Shown: positions 1 through 6,900, counted from the first letter of the stretch. The stretch: DNA of 13,461 nt from JADIYM01 sp964641945 (GCA_964641945.1 CAZXLQ010000130.1:1-13461), one strand, 5' to 3'. Notes: generated from the letters alone by a model not told the origin. Numbers and translations are program-made.

Positions 1-2
1 GC

Positions 3-314
3 GAGCATCTATCGGCCGACCAGATCCTCGCGCGCGTCAATGCGCGCCACGCCGAGGCCTCGAAGGCGACCGTGTACAACACGCTGCGCCTTTTCCTGGA
101 GAAGGGGATCGTGCGCGAGCTCGTGGTCGACCCGAGCCGCGTGTTCTACGACCCGAACACCGCGCCGCACCACCATTTCTACGACGTCGTGTCGGGGCGG
201 CTGACCGACATCCCGGCCGACGCGGTGCGCGTGGAGAACCTGCCGCCGCCGCCGCCGGGAACGGTGACCGACGGCGTGGACATCATCATCCGGACGCGTC
301 CCGCGGCGTCCTAG
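3..314 (+). CDS. Fur-family transcriptional regulator, Irr-like (5' end cut off)
   Basis: Only the last 103 codons are in the window, read in frame from base 3 to TAG at 312-314. The first visible part (SADQILARVNARHAEASKATVYNTL) is the end of the Fur winged helix, with the typical recognition-helix text ATVYNTLRLFLEKGIV. After the wing comes RVFYDPNTAPHHHFYDVVSGRLTDI. The HHHFYDV...G.LTDI stretch is the Fur C-terminal domain, and its His-rich run with no CxxC pair is more like Irr (haem/iron-responsive) than Fur or Zur. Fur-family proteins are dimeric DNA-binding metal or haem sensors in the cytoplasm. The tail (VENLPPPPPGTVTDGVDIIIRTRP) is proline-rich and ends normally. The tRNA gene follows 64 bp downstream with its own promoter, so the two genes need not share a transcript. 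Family is certain; the Irr subtype is an inference from the HHH motif. Confidence 0.9.
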   Translation, partial: EHLSADQILARVNARHAEASKATVYNTLRLFLEKGIVRELVVDPSRVFYDPNTAPHHHFYDVVSGRLTDIPADAVRVENLPPPPPGTVTDGVDIIIRTRPAAS

Positions 315-328
315 GGCGTTCGCGCTGC

Positions 329-334
329 TATAAT
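329..334 (+). promoter_or_regulatory. -10 box of the tRNA-Thr promoter
   Basis: A perfect TATAAT lies 45 bp before the mature tRNA 5' end and is followed by a GC-rich discriminator (CCGCGCCGC), as is common in stringently controlled stable-RNA promoters. No good -35 hexamer is visible at the right distance; it would overlap the end of the upstream regulator gene. The call rests on the -10, the discriminator and the position before a tRNA. Confidence 0.55.
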
Positions 335-378
335 CCGCGCCGCTTTTTGCGCCGGCGATTTCTGCGCGTCGGCGTGCT

Positions 379-455
<77 letters not shown>

Positions 456-488
456 AAATCAAGAACTTACGGAAGCCGGCACTAAGAC

Positions 489-520
489 CGGTCCCCGTTT
501 CGGTCCCCGTACCCCGTAGC
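489..520 (+). repeat. Left arm-type repeats (candidate integrase arm sites)
   Basis: Two copies of a 13-bp motif with a 12-bp period: CGGTCCCCGTTTC at 489-501 and CGGTCCCCGTACC at 501-513. A degenerate third copy follows at 508-520 (CCCCGTA retained). The same motif occurs four times at 10706-10760 near attR, in the same orientation. Repeats of one sequence inside both ends of an integrated element are the usual pattern of tyrosine-integrase arm-type binding sites (P and P' arms). Binding itself is inferred. Confidence 0.7.
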
Positions 521-545
521 GCCTGCGACGTCGAGCCGGTCGGCG

Positions 546-569
546 AAAAAAGAGCCCGCCGGAGCGGGC
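546..569 (-). terminator. Intrinsic terminator ending the satellite operon
   Basis: Read on the minus strand this is GCCCGC-TCCG-GCGGGC, a perfect 6-bp GC stem with a 4-nt loop (554-569), followed by TCTTTTTT (546-553). It is oriented to stop leftward transcription 122 bp after the last predicted gene and 91 bp before attL. On the plus strand the stem is not followed by a U-tract, so it should not stop transcription coming out of the tRNA gene. Confidence 0.85.
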
Positions 570-690
570 AAAGGGGTTAGGTGCCGGCCACGCCTCGGAG
601 GGGTGCGCTGCCCGTCCTGGCTGCCGGCTCTCACGTCGAAGACCGAACGTGAGCGGTTCGCGCGTCGGGGGGAGGAGCCGCGCGCGAAAG
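570..690. other. Spacer between last satellite gene and its terminator
   Basis: No convincing gene is seen on either strand; open frames here have no ribosome binding site and are frame shadows. The spacer contains a 7-bp inverted repeat, CTCACGT (630-636) and ACGTGAG (647-653), around a 10-nt loop, which could fold as a hairpin in the 3' UTR of the operon or bind a protein. No U-tract follows it, so it is not called a terminator. Confidence 0.4.
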
Positions 691-861
691 CTATTCGTGC
701 CGACCGCGCGCGAGATCTCGCACTCGCGCCGCCGGCTTTGCCGTCGCCCGGACGCGGGCAAGCAAGCACTCAAATTCAAAGCCGGCCGCGATCAGCGCAT
801 ACAGCGCTTCCACGTCCTCGTCTTCTGCCTCCGGGAGTTCGAGCGGGATGTCGTCGCTCAT
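691..861 (-). CDS. Small acidic hypothetical protein, 56 aa
   Basis: I do not recognise this protein. It begins MSDDIPLELPEAEDEDVEALY and has a strongly acidic N-terminal third followed by a basic tail (RVRATAKPAARVRDLARGRHE). There is no membrane segment or cysteine motif. Its ATG (861-859) overlaps the TGA of the preceding gene as ATGA, a translational-coupling arrangement found along the whole operon; that overlap chose this start over the much longer open frame upstream. It is the last gene before the operon terminator, two genes after the capsid, where head-tail connector genes stand in HK97-type phages. It is far too short for a typical connector, so no function is assigned. Confidence 0.6.
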   Translation of the reverse strand: MSDDIPLELPEAEDEDVEALYALIAAGFEFECLLARVRATAKPAARVRDLARGRHE

Positions 862-1067
862 GCGATTCGCCTCAGCGTCGTCCGTTGCTCGAGCGCGTCG
901 AGCTTCGCTTCGAGTTCGTCGACTTGCGCGCGCAGGTCGCGGATAACGTCGGCCATCGCATCCTGCCGCGCGGCGACGGGGTAGATCGTCTTCTCGACGT
1001 GGCGATGGACCAGCGTCGCGAGTTCCGTGGCAAAGAACTCCTTCGTCTTTTGCGACCATCCCTTCAT
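858..1067 (-). CDS. Small coiled-coil hypothetical protein, 69 aa
   Basis: The start at MKGWSQKTKEFFATEL is chosen because GGAGG lies 7 nt before this ATG (1067-1065); an earlier ATG at 1085 overlaps the capsid stop but has no such site. The C-terminal half (AMADVIRDLRAQVDELEAKLDALEQRTTL) has heptad-like spacing of V/I/L and is a likely short coiled coil, so the protein may oligomerise. It follows the capsid stop by 11 nt and overlaps the next gene by 4 nt (ATGA), so it is probably co-expressed with the capsid. Small helical proteins beside capsid genes can be scaffolding, size-determination or decoration proteins. That is only a possibility here, since I see no family match. Confidence 0.72.
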   Translation of the reverse strand: MKGWSQKTKEFFATELATLVHRHVEKTIYPVAARQDAMADVIRDLRAQVDELEAKLDALEQRTTLRRIA

Positions 1068-1078
1068 CGGGTTCCTCC

Positions 1079-2179
1079 TCACCATTCGCAGCCGACGAGC
1101 GTCGCCGCGTGACTTGTCCCCGCGACCGGTTGCCAGCCGATCCAACGGACGGCCTTGATCGCGTGGCTGTCCGTTTGAAACATCGAAACCGTGCTTGCGC
1201 CCGTGCCGCTGCTCGCATCCGCCGTCGGTAGGGAATCCATCTCGACGGTCGCGATCTTGCTCATTGAGACTTCGATGCGATCTCGGTCGGTCATCCAGAC
1301 ACGGCTCGGATCGACGAGCGATAGCGTTGTCGCGCCAGGGAACGGCGAGCCGCTACGCGGGATGTTCGAGGTCACCAGGACCGGAAGCCCGAGCAGCTCG
1401 CCGCCCTTCGCGGAAATCTTCGGGTACGCCGGCGCGCCGGAACTTCCACGCATACGCGCGAGTCGCGCGGCAGTGATCGAGTTCACGACGAACGCGGCGT
1501 TCACGAGATCCGATCCTCCGTCGGAGAGCGCGGCGATCAACTTTTCGAGATCGGAGTCGATGCCGTCGATCGTGCCGGCGGATGCGGTGAAGATGCGGCC
1601 ACTCGCCGTGATCGACGCAGGCGCTTCCGCAGGCGAGCCGGACTCGAAGGGGTTCAGAAAACTCCAGTCCACTTTGGAGCCGATCGCCCTTCCGAAATCG
1701 GCGGCGATCAGTGCGTCGACCTCCGGCGCGCCAGAAAGCAGGAGTTCGTCGGTCACGACGCTGAACGCCGCCACGCGCTTCTCGCTTAGGGTCACGCGAG
1801 AGAACGATGACGCGCTCACCGCGATCGCGCGACCGCCGCTCTGAAACGGATCGCCCCATGTCGCGACCGAGCCCGCAGTTTGCGAGACGACGTTTGTCCG
1901 CGGCGGCACGAGCCGGAATCGCTCGCGAAGTTGCGCGACGACGGAGAACGGTCTCACCAGCGCCGCGACATCCTGGCCGATCGGGTCGACGAGTCCGGCA
2001 TCACTCGTGGAGTTCATAGCGCCGACCGCAGTCTTTTCGAACAAGTCGGCGATCTGCTTGCTCTCAATCCATCGCTGCCCGGCCGCGTAAGCCGCCGCCG
2101 CCCGGACGTCACCTTTCGCCACTGTGAGGCTCCGGATGTAGCGCGCGGTAAGTCTGCCCGGCTTCGAACTCGTCGTCAC
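1079..2179 (-). CDS. Phage major capsid protein, HK97 fold
   Basis: The 366-aa length fits HK97-type capsid proteins. After about 60 N-terminal residues comes the usual pattern: DPIGQDVAALVRPFSVVAQLRERFRLVP, a substrate-like strand segment (VATWGDPFQSGGRAIAVSASSFSRVTLSEKRVAAFSVVTDELLLSG), then the helix with DWSFLNP before a glycine/alanine-rich P-domain and the A-domain (LGLPVLVTSNIP, SLVDPSRVWMTDRDRIEVSMS). This is the family pattern of the capsid subunit that assembles the icosahedral head. The N-terminal region is shorter than the roughly 100-residue delta domain of HK97. The GTG start has GAGGAG 9 nt upstream. No prohead protease gene is adjacent, which is unusual for this family. The 105-aa ORF precedes it by 32 nt and the 69-aa gene follows. 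Confidence 0.85.
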   Translation of the reverse strand: MTTSSKPGRLTARYIRSLTVAKGDVRAAAAYAAGQRWIESKQIADLFEKTAVGAMNSTSDAGLVDPIGQDVAALVRPFSVVAQLRERFRLVPPRTNVVSQTAGSVATWGDPFQSGGRAIAVSASSFSRVTLSEKRVAAFSVVTDELLLSGAPEVDALIAADFGRAIGSKVDWSFLNPFESGSPAEAPASITASGRIFTASAGTIDGIDSDLEKLIAALSDGGSDLVNAAFVVNSITAARLARMRGSSGAPAYPKISAKGGELLGLPVLVTSNIPRSGSPFPGATTLSLVDPSRVWMTDRDRIEVSMSKIATVEMDSLPTADASSGTGASTVSMFQTDSHAIKAVRWIGWQPVAGTSHAATLVGCEW

Positions 2180-2211
2180 GTCGCGGAACTCCTCGAAGGA
2201 TTCGCGCTATT

Positions 2212-2529
2212 TCACCGTGTCCTCGTCGCGGCGTCCTCATTCAGATGAGCCTCGATCCGCGCCCACACGCGCTGCGGCGTCTCGTGCGATTTCGGCCGCA
2301 CGATCCGGAAGTAGTCCTTCACCAAGTCGCCGCCGTCCCGCAACCAGGACGCGCCCGCACCGCACACGAACAGCGCCGCCGCGCGGTCCGGCGTCCGGCC
2401 GGCGAGCACGTCGTCGAAGAACGTCCCGATCATCCGGATGCGGTCCTCCCTCGAAAACCCGGCCGGCGCGCGCGGTCCGATCGCGAGGACGAGCGCCCGA
2501 TCGTCGAAGTTAGGAGGACGCCGGCTCAC
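2212..2529 (-). CDS. Hypothetical protein, 105 aa, in the terL-capsid interval
   Basis: The sequence is not recognised. The text MSRRPPNFDDRALVLAIG is followed by a mainly helical-looking body (SREDRIRMIGTFFDDVLAGRTPDRAAALFVCGAGASWLRDGGDLVKDYFRIV) and an arginine-rich end. There is no signal peptide or clear membrane helix. The GTG start (2529-2527) overlaps the preceding 38-aa ORF by 20 nt and has a weak AAGG before it; a later start is possible. In HK97-type head modules the interval between terL and capsid carries portal (about 400 aa) and prohead protease (about 200 aa). This protein is too short for either and lacks the S/H/D protease signature. It could be a scaffold or a helper-interacting factor, but nothing in the sequence shows that. 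Confidence 0.7.
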   Translation of the reverse strand: MSRRPPNFDDRALVLAIGPRAPAGFSREDRIRMIGTFFDDVLAGRTPDRAAALFVCGAGASWLRDGGDLVKDYFRIVRPKSHETPQRVWARIEAHLNEDAATRTR

Positions 2530-2626
2530 GGGCCTTCGGCTTGCGCGGAGGCAATCGGAGGATCGGCCACCGCCGGCCGCGCTCGGGCGGCGCGGGCGGA
2601 ACGGGAGCGGGCGCGGGCTCGGTCAT
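2510..2626 (-). CDS. Proline-rich peptide, 38 aa
   Basis: A short frame not recognised as any family: MTEPAPAPVPPAPPERGRRW, then PILRLPPRKPKAREPASS. It is proline/alanine-rich at the start and basic at the end, and likely disordered. Its ATG shares one base with the TGA of the preceding 89-aa gene (TGATG), a common coupled-restart arrangement, and its TAA lies 20 nt inside the following 105-aa gene. Position and coupling are the only support. If it is not translated, the 105-aa gene would be separated from the 89-aa gene by 96 nt in an otherwise gapless operon. Confidence 0.45.
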   Translation of the reverse strand: MTEPAPAPVPPAPPERGRRWPILRLPPRKPKAREPASS

Positions 2627-2895
2627 CAGTACCACCCTGGCGGCGAGCAACGCTTCACGACCTCGGCGAGCGGCTCTTCGCGCATCTCGACCGCGCCGTC
2701 CCGGCGGACAATCCGGACGGTGACGAGGGGCATCTCGAAGACCTCGGTCGTGCCGTCCGCGCGCCGGATGCTGAACTTGCGCGTCGCCTTGTCCGGCGGG
2801 GCCGGCGGTTGCTGTCTCGGCGCATCCGGCTTCTTGAGCGCCTCAGCGGCCCGCGTCAGTACCCGATTCGCGAATGCGAACGTGTGCTCGAACAT
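2626..2895 (-). CDS. Hypothetical protein, 89 aa, directly after terL
   Basis: It begins MFEHTFAFANRVLTRAAEAL, followed by a proline-rich linker (PDAPRQQPPAPPDK) and a beta-looking C-terminal half (RKFSIRRADGTTEVFEMPLVTVRIVRRDGAVEMREEPLAEVVKRCSPPGWY). Two ATG codons are adjacent. The second (2895-2893) is chosen because GGAGG lies 6 nt before it, against 3 nt for the first, which overlaps the terL stop. No family is recognised. It sits exactly where a portal gene would be expected after terL but is about one quarter of the usual portal length and has none of its helical stem or wing layout. Tight spacing makes co-translation with terL likely. Confidence 0.72.
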   Translation of the reverse strand: MFEHTFAFANRVLTRAAEALKKPDAPRQQPPAPPDKATRKFSIRRADGTTEVFEMPLVTVRIVRRDGAVEMREEPLAEVVKRCSPPGWY

Positions 2896-2897
2896 CA

Positions 2898-4397
2898 TCA
2901 CCCTCCAAGCGTGAAGAACGCGTACTGCTTCTCCCCCGGCATCGCCGCGTCCGCGCTGCACGCCATCGCGAGCGCCTGAAGCGCGTCATAGCGCCCGCGC
3001 GTCATCTTCTTCGCGAACTTCCTCGAGCCGGACGTGTCGGTGATGACCTTCGCGTTGACCGCGCACATTCGGAGAACCGGATGGTTCCCGTGCTTGAGCT
3101 TGCGCTCGAGGAGCCGCGTCTCGAGTTCGCGAATCGCGCCGTGCATCGAGTAGAACCCCTGCCGGTGCGCGATGAACTTCTCCTCGATGTCCGACGCGGA
3201 GAAGCCCGCCTTCTCGAGCCAGGGGCGCAGAAACTTGAAGAGCGCCGGGTCGTAAGCCACCGCGCGCACGTTCATCCGCGCGAACAACTCGCGCAGGAAA
3301 ATCGCGACGTGCTCGAGGTTCACCGCGTCGCCCGGAAGCGCGGTGATGTAGCCGTCCCGCGCCCACTCGACGTAGCGCGCGTGGTCCTCCCGCGACTTCC
3401 GCTCGAGGTTGTTCTCGGGCAGGAAGCAGAACGTATGGACGCTCCCATCGGTAAGCAGGACGGCGATCGCGTTCAAGTCGGAGGTCATCCCGATGTCCAG
3501 GCCCGCGACGCCCGCAGCGCCATCGAGCGGGCTGGGCGGTGAGCCGTTCTCGTCCCAGATTGCGGGCGCGACGAAGTGCGTCGCCTGGTCGATCCTCTGA
3601 TTCAGGTGGAGGTTCCGATACGCCGGCTCGAGCGAGGGCATCCGCCTCGCGTTCGCCGCCGCCGCGCGCAACTCCTCCCGGTTCATGTAGTGATCGAACG
3701 CCGGGTTCGCCGCCCGCAGCGCCTCGTCGGAGAACGCATCCATCTCGGGGGGCGCGGTCCAGAGGAACAACCTCGTCGCCGGATCCTCCTCGGCCTGGTC
3801 GATCAGACGCGAGAGGAGCGCGCGTTCGTCCGCCGCCTGCGTGGAGATGACGACCGACAGCGGCGCCACCTGCGACACGGAGCCGGACTCGACCGCGTCG
3901 TAGAGCGCGTGCGACTCGTCACGGATCTGCCCGAGCTCGTCGTGGACGATGAAGAACGGCGAGAGCCCTAGCTGCGAGGGCGCATCGCTCGAGAGCGCGC
4001 GGTACATCGTCCCGAGTTCCGGGACGCGGATCTGCTTCAGGTGATCGACGACCGTGATGAACGCCGACAACTCGGGGCTCGCGCGGATCATCTTCGCCGC
4101 CATCTCGAAGACGAGCGCCGCTTGATCCCTGTTCAGCGCGGTCGAGACGCAAAGCCCGTTCCGCCGGTACCTCGGCCCGGCGAGGTGGAGCAGGAGGAGG
4201 CACGAGATCAACATCGTCTTGCCGTTCTGCCGCGCCATCGAGACGATCACGCGCCGCGCCTCGCACTCGCCGTCGTATATGCCGTGAAGGATGTCCTTCT
4301 GGAACTCGAGTAGCTTCACCTTCTGCCCGACCATCGGCCCGGTCGGGACGACGATGTGGTCCTCGATCCACGCGATGCAGTCCTCGCCGATCGTCAT
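2898..4397 (-). CDS. terL: Phage terminase large subunit (ATPase and nuclease)
   Basis: The 499-aa protein has both expected domains. The N-terminal packaging ATPase has Walker A VSMARQNGKT (about 52-61), Walker B FFIVHDELG (148-156, D153/E154) and a coupling-motif-like ISTQAA (184-189). The C-terminal RNase H-like nuclease has acidic residues in AGLDIGMTSD (D301), VAYDPALF (D383) and RYDALQALAMA (D471). The enzyme docks on the portal, pumps DNA into the prohead and cuts concatemers. The ATG at 4397 overlaps the terS stop (ATGA) and has GGGAG 8 nt upstream; the longer open frame reaching to 4601 is in the terS shadow. Domain order, length and active residues look intact, so the protein should be functional, yet no portal gene for it to dock on is present in the element. 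Confidence 0.95.
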   Translation of the reverse strand: MTIGEDCIAWIEDHIVVPTGPMVGQKVKLLEFQKDILHGIYDGECEARRVIVSMARQNGKTMLISCLLLLHLAGPRYRRNGLCVSTALNRDQAALVFEMAAKMIRASPELSAFITVVDHLKQIRVPELGTMYRALSSDAPSQLGLSPFFIVHDELGQIRDESHALYDAVESGSVSQVAPLSVVISTQAADERALLSRLIDQAEEDPATRLFLWTAPPEMDAFSDEALRAANPAFDHYMNREELRAAAANARRMPSLEPAYRNLHLNQRIDQATHFVAPAIWDENGSPPSPLDGAAGVAGLDIGMTSDLNAIAVLLTDGSVHTFCFLPENNLERKSREDHARYVEWARDGYITALPGDAVNLEHVAIFLRELFARMNVRAVAYDPALFKFLRPWLEKAGFSASDIEEKFIAHRQGFYSMHGAIRELETRLLERKLKHGNHPVLRMCAVNAKVITDTSGSRKFAKKMTRGRYDALQALAMACSADAAMPGEKQYAFFTLGG

Positions 4398-4768
4398 CGT
4401 TTCGGCTCCCAGGGCTTCCGCAGCGCGTGACGCGGATCCGGCCGCGCCGCGTCCGCCTTCGGCCCGAGCGTCGCCGAGATCGAGAGCCGGAGCTTCGTCG
4501 CGAGCGCCATGAACGAGCGCCGCTCCGCTGCGCGGACCGCGAGCGCCGGGTTCGGCGTCCCCTCCACGAACGCGCCCTGCTCGGCGATCAAGACGTCGCA
4601 CTCCCGGATCAGCGCGTGCGAACGGCAGAGGCTCTCGAGCAGCGCCGCGTTTGCTCCCGCAAAGTGGTCCGGCGGGTACTGCGCGACGATCGCCGCCCAG
4701 AGCCGCCGGCCCTCCGGCGGGACGTCCTTCGGTGCCGCCGGCTTCCCGGCCCGGTCAGTCCTAGGCAT
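4394..4768 (-). CDS. terS: Phage terminase small subunit, P27-like
   Basis: The 124-aa protein starts MPRTDRAGKPAAPKDVPPEG and has the P27-family layout: a short Pro/Lys-rich lead, a helical segment around RLWAAIVAQYPPDHFAGANAALLESLCRSHALIRECD, then a conserved tail helix (RRSFMALATKLRLSISATLGPKADAAR). The small terminase recognises the packaging start site and hands DNA to TerL. It lies between the HNH gene (8-nt overlap) and terL (4-nt overlap), the standard HNH-terS-terL order of cos-type siphophages. The start has GGGAG 6 nt upstream. In satellites a distinct TerS commonly redirects packaging to the satellite genome. Confidence 0.88.
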   Translation of the reverse strand: MPRTDRAGKPAAPKDVPPEGRRLWAAIVAQYPPDHFAGANAALLESLCRSHALIRECDVLIAEQGAFVEGTPNPALAVRAAERRSFMALATKLRLSISATLGPKADAARPDPRHALRKPWEPKR

Positions 4769-5174
4769 CGTTTTCTCCCGAATCGAAAATGGAAAGACGC
4801 CCCTTCGGAGGGGGCGCTACGGTCCTAGCCGCCGGCTCCGCCCGGCCGCGAGTCCCCCCCGGTTGCGACGGTTCCGTCCGGTACCAGGGATGGCTCGGGT
4901 CGAGCGGGTCGCCCTTGGCGTCGAAGCCGTCGAAGTAGCCCCGCTCCTCGATCTGCTTCTTCCACGAATCGTGGTGGCGCTTGCACAAGGATTGAAGCTC
5001 GCCCTCGAAGAGCATCTGATCGCCGCGATGGGGCCGGACGTGGTCGGCGACCGTCGCAGTGGTGATGCGCCCCTCGATCTCGAGGCAGAGCCGGCAGACG
5101 GGTTCGGCACGAAGTTGCGCCTCCCGGCGGGCGAGCCAGCGGGCGGTCTTGTAGAGGCGAGCGTGTTTACTCAT
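4761..5174 (-). CDS. HNH endonuclease (terminase-associated)
   Basis: The 137-aa protein carries the HNH core: a first zinc pair CRLC (27-30), the catalytic strand and histidine ADHVRPHRGD (43-52, H45), and the closing zinc/helix part ELQSLCKRHHDSWK (C64, H67). In HK97-type phages a small HNH protein encoded next to the terminase genes works with TerL in cos cleavage, and the placement directly before terS supports that role. About 55 C-terminal residues after the HNH core are low-complexity (TEPSQPGGTRGRAEPAARTVAPPPKG). The ATG (5174-5172) overlaps the preceding ORF stop as ATGA, with AGGAG 10 nt upstream. Confidence 0.9.
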   Translation of the reverse strand: MSKHARLYKTARWLARREAQLRAEPVCRLCLEIEGRITTATVADHVRPHRGDQMLFEGELQSLCKRHHDSWKKQIEERGYFDGFDAKGDPLDPSHPWYRTEPSQPGGTRGRAEPAARTVAPPPKGRLSIFDSGENDA

Positions 5175-5368
5175 CGGGAACGATCTCCTGCGCCGTGAAG
5201 TGGCGCCCGCCCGCCAGCCCCCAGAGGAAAGGGCAGTGGCCCCTCTACGGCTAGCGCTTTTGGTAGGGGTAAAGGTAAAGGGGTATCGTTTTTGGATACT
5301 GCGGTACAGCCTCGGGAGATACCGCGGTAATGCCGTGGTATCCGCGGGGCGATACCGCGGTACGTCAT
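5171..5368 (-). CDS. Repeat-derived basic peptide, 65 aa (possible)
   Basis: The frame reads MTYRGIAPRIPRHYRGISRG, then a Pro/Leu-rich middle and a basic end. The YRG/PRI/PRHYRGI periodicity comes from DNA palindromes (TACCGCGGTA type) at 5295-5363, so the coding meaning is uncertain. Two facts support translation. Its ATG overlaps the helicase TGA (ATGA), and its own TGA overlaps the HNH ATG (ATGA), so it links two genes with no gap, exactly as the other junctions do. The alternative is a non-coding origin or packaging site that happens to stay open. Confidence 0.4.
   Translation of the reverse strand: MTYRGIAPRIPRHYRGISRGCTAVSKNDTPLPLPLPKALAVEGPLPFPLGAGGRAPLHGAGDRSR
5283..5363. repeat. Palindrome cluster, candidate replication origin or cos/packaging site
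   Basis: Four related 13-bp units, each built on the palindrome TACCGCGGTA: GATACTGCGGTAC (5295-5307), GATACCGCGGTAA (5318-5330), ATGCCGTGGTATC (5330-5342, an inverted copy) and GATACCGCGGTAC (5351-5363). Beside them lies a hairpin-forming GTATC (5283-5287) with GATAC (5295-5299). A further interrupted inverted repeat (AGAGG/GGGC with GCCC/CCTCT) lies at about 5222-5245. The cluster sits between the replication genes and HNH-terS-terL. Iterons for the primase/helicase pair, or binding sites for TerS/HNH near a cos site, both fit; the sequence alone does not decide. Confidence 0.65.
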
Positions 5369-6900
5369 GCGGCGACTCCTCTCGCTGCCCGGTACGCGAT
5401 CTGCTGCCGGCGAATCTCGTTCGCCAGCCAGCGGCTCGCGGCGTCGTCGGGCGTCATCGGTCGCTCGAAGCGCCACCCCTTCGGCAGCGGGTAGTTGTCG
5501 CGGAGCTTGAATCGTCGCAACGTCAGGTAGTACGCGCGGCCGCTCTTCCAGCCGCGCGACTCGCACGCCCACAGCATCTGCCGGTAGAAGGCGTGTACGG
5601 CCGCCACGTCCGGCTCGCCGATCGCCTCGGGGCACTCGTCCACGTCGACGTAGCGCAGTTCGCCGTCGAGCACGACGAGCGCGGTCTTTCGCACGCGAAC
5701 GTGACCACACTCCGGACAGATCCTCGAGGAGCTCGAGTACACGGCGCCGCACGCCGGGCAGGTCGCGACCTCGGCGCGCTCGTCCTTCGTCTTCCGGTCG
5801 CTGCGCTTGCCGACCTCCGAGAGCGTCGCGGGAGGGACGAAGTCCTCCGGGCGCCCGTGCCGCAGTGTGTTCGCGGCGTGATCCAGGAGCAGCGCGTCGC
5901 GCTTCCCGTCGAACGGTCGGAGGACTCGGCCCGCCTGCTGGATGTGTAGGGATAACGATAGCGTCGGCCGCGCCAAGATCGCGCACGAGGCGATCGGCTC
6001 GTCGAACCCGACCGCGAGGACCGCGACCGAGCAGAGCACCTTGATCGCGCCCGAGCGGAACTCGGCGAAGAGCCGCGCGCGGTCCGCCTCGTCGGTCAGG
6101 TAGTCGAGGTATCCGGCCGGTACGCCCGCGGCGCGGAATGCGTCGGCGAGCTCCGCGGCGTGCGCCCGGTCCACGCAGAATGCGAGCGTCGGCCTGCCCT
6201 CGGCGCGCGCCTGCCAGTGCGAGACCGCGTCGCCGATGATCGCCCTCGAGCGCATGAGCTCGGAGAGCGCCTGCTCGACGAAGTCGCCCCGCGCGACGCC
6301 GACGCCGTCGGTCGCGGCGAGCAGGTCCTTCGCGCTCGGCGCGTAGGTACGCGTGGGCACGAGCCAGCCGTCCCGCTGGAGCTCCGCGATCGTCACCGGC
6401 GTGACGATCCGGTCGTAGCGCAGCCCGAGCCCGTCGCGGAGCGGCGTCGCCGTGAGCCCGATCACCGGCACGTCGACGAGGCGCTCGAGAAGCTTGTCGT
6501 GGTGCTCGTGCCAAATGTGCGTCTCGTCGATCACGACGACGCCGGCCGAATCGACTAGCCGGCCGACCCATTCGTGCTCCCAGCGCGCGAGCAGCGTCTG
6601 GATGCTGGCGACGACGATCTCGGCGTCGGAGGCGACGAACGTGTTCACGCCCTGGAGCACGCCGACCTTGTGCCCGTGGCGCTCGAACCGCGCCCTGGTC
6701 TGCGCGACGAGCACCTTCCGGTCGGCGACGACGAGCCCGAGCTTGCCGCGCGCGCGCGCCCGGCGGATCAACTCGAGCGCAACCTCGGTCTTGCCGCCGC
6801 CGGTCGGCATCGAGAGCACGACGCGCCGATCGCCGATCGCGAAAGCGCTCTCGACCTGGAGCACCGCGCGCTCTTGGTAGTTCCGGAGCTCGACCGTCAT
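5365..6900 (-). CDS. SF2 DEAD/DEAH-type helicase with C-terminal zinc ribbon
   Basis: The 511-aa protein starts MTVELRNYQERAVLQ, a Q-motif-like opening. Motif I is MPTGGGKT (31-38), motif II VVVIDETH (121-128), motif III LTATP (149-153), and motif VI HIQQAGRVLRP (319-329). A four-cysteine zinc ribbon CPAC...CPEC (C381, C384, C395, C398) follows. It resembles the phage and satellite helicases of the RAD25/UvsW-like SF2 type and most likely opens DNA for the adjacent primase during satellite replication. Its ATG overlaps the primase stop (ATGA), with GAGGG 7 nt upstream; the longer frame above it is a shadow of the primase gene. All motifs look intact. Anti-defence or repair helicase roles cannot be excluded. 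Confidence 0.88.
   Translation of the reverse strand: MTVELRNYQERAVLQVESAFAIGDRRVVLSMPTGGGKTEVALELIRRARARGKLGLVVADRKVLVAQTRARFERHGHKVGVLQGVNTFVASDAEIVVASIQTLLARWEHEWVGRLVDSAGVVVIDETHIWHEHHDKLLERLVDVPVIGLTATPLRDGLGLRYDRIVTPVTIAELQRDGWLVPTRTYAPSAKDLLAATDGVGVARGDFVEQALSELMRSRAIIGDAVSHWQARAEGRPTLAFCVDRAHAAELADAFRAAGVPAGYLDYLTDEADRARLFAEFRSGAIKVLCSVAVLAVGFDEPIASCAILARPTLSLSLHIQQAGRVLRPFDGKRDALLLDHAANTLRHGRPEDFVPPATLSEVGKRSDRKTKDERAEVATCPACGAVYSSSSRICPECGHVRVRKTALVVLDGELRYVDVDECPEAIGEPDVAAVHAFYRQMLWACESRGWKSGRAYYLTLRRFKLRDNYPLPKGWRFERPMTPDDAASRWLANEIRRQQIAYRAARGVAA

Noticed and set aside
603..1844. Several plus-strand ORFs (about 169 and 217 aa) opposite the capsid region
   Set aside because: Their composition is that of antisense frames in GC-rich DNA, with no RBS and no family pattern; the capsid gene explains the region.
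4398..4601. N-terminal extension of the terL frame up to 4601
   Set aside because: It overlaps terS completely, has arginine/glycine shadow composition, and a good RBS with an ATGA overlap sets the start at 4397.
5283..5363. CRISPR-like array
   Set aside because: The units are short palindromes with irregular spacing and no 25-40 nt repeat-spacer pattern; no cas genes are present.
5369..6571. Long minus-strand frame upstream of the 65-aa ORF
   Set aside because: It is the arginine-rich shadow of the helicase gene; only the part after the helicase stop could be real.
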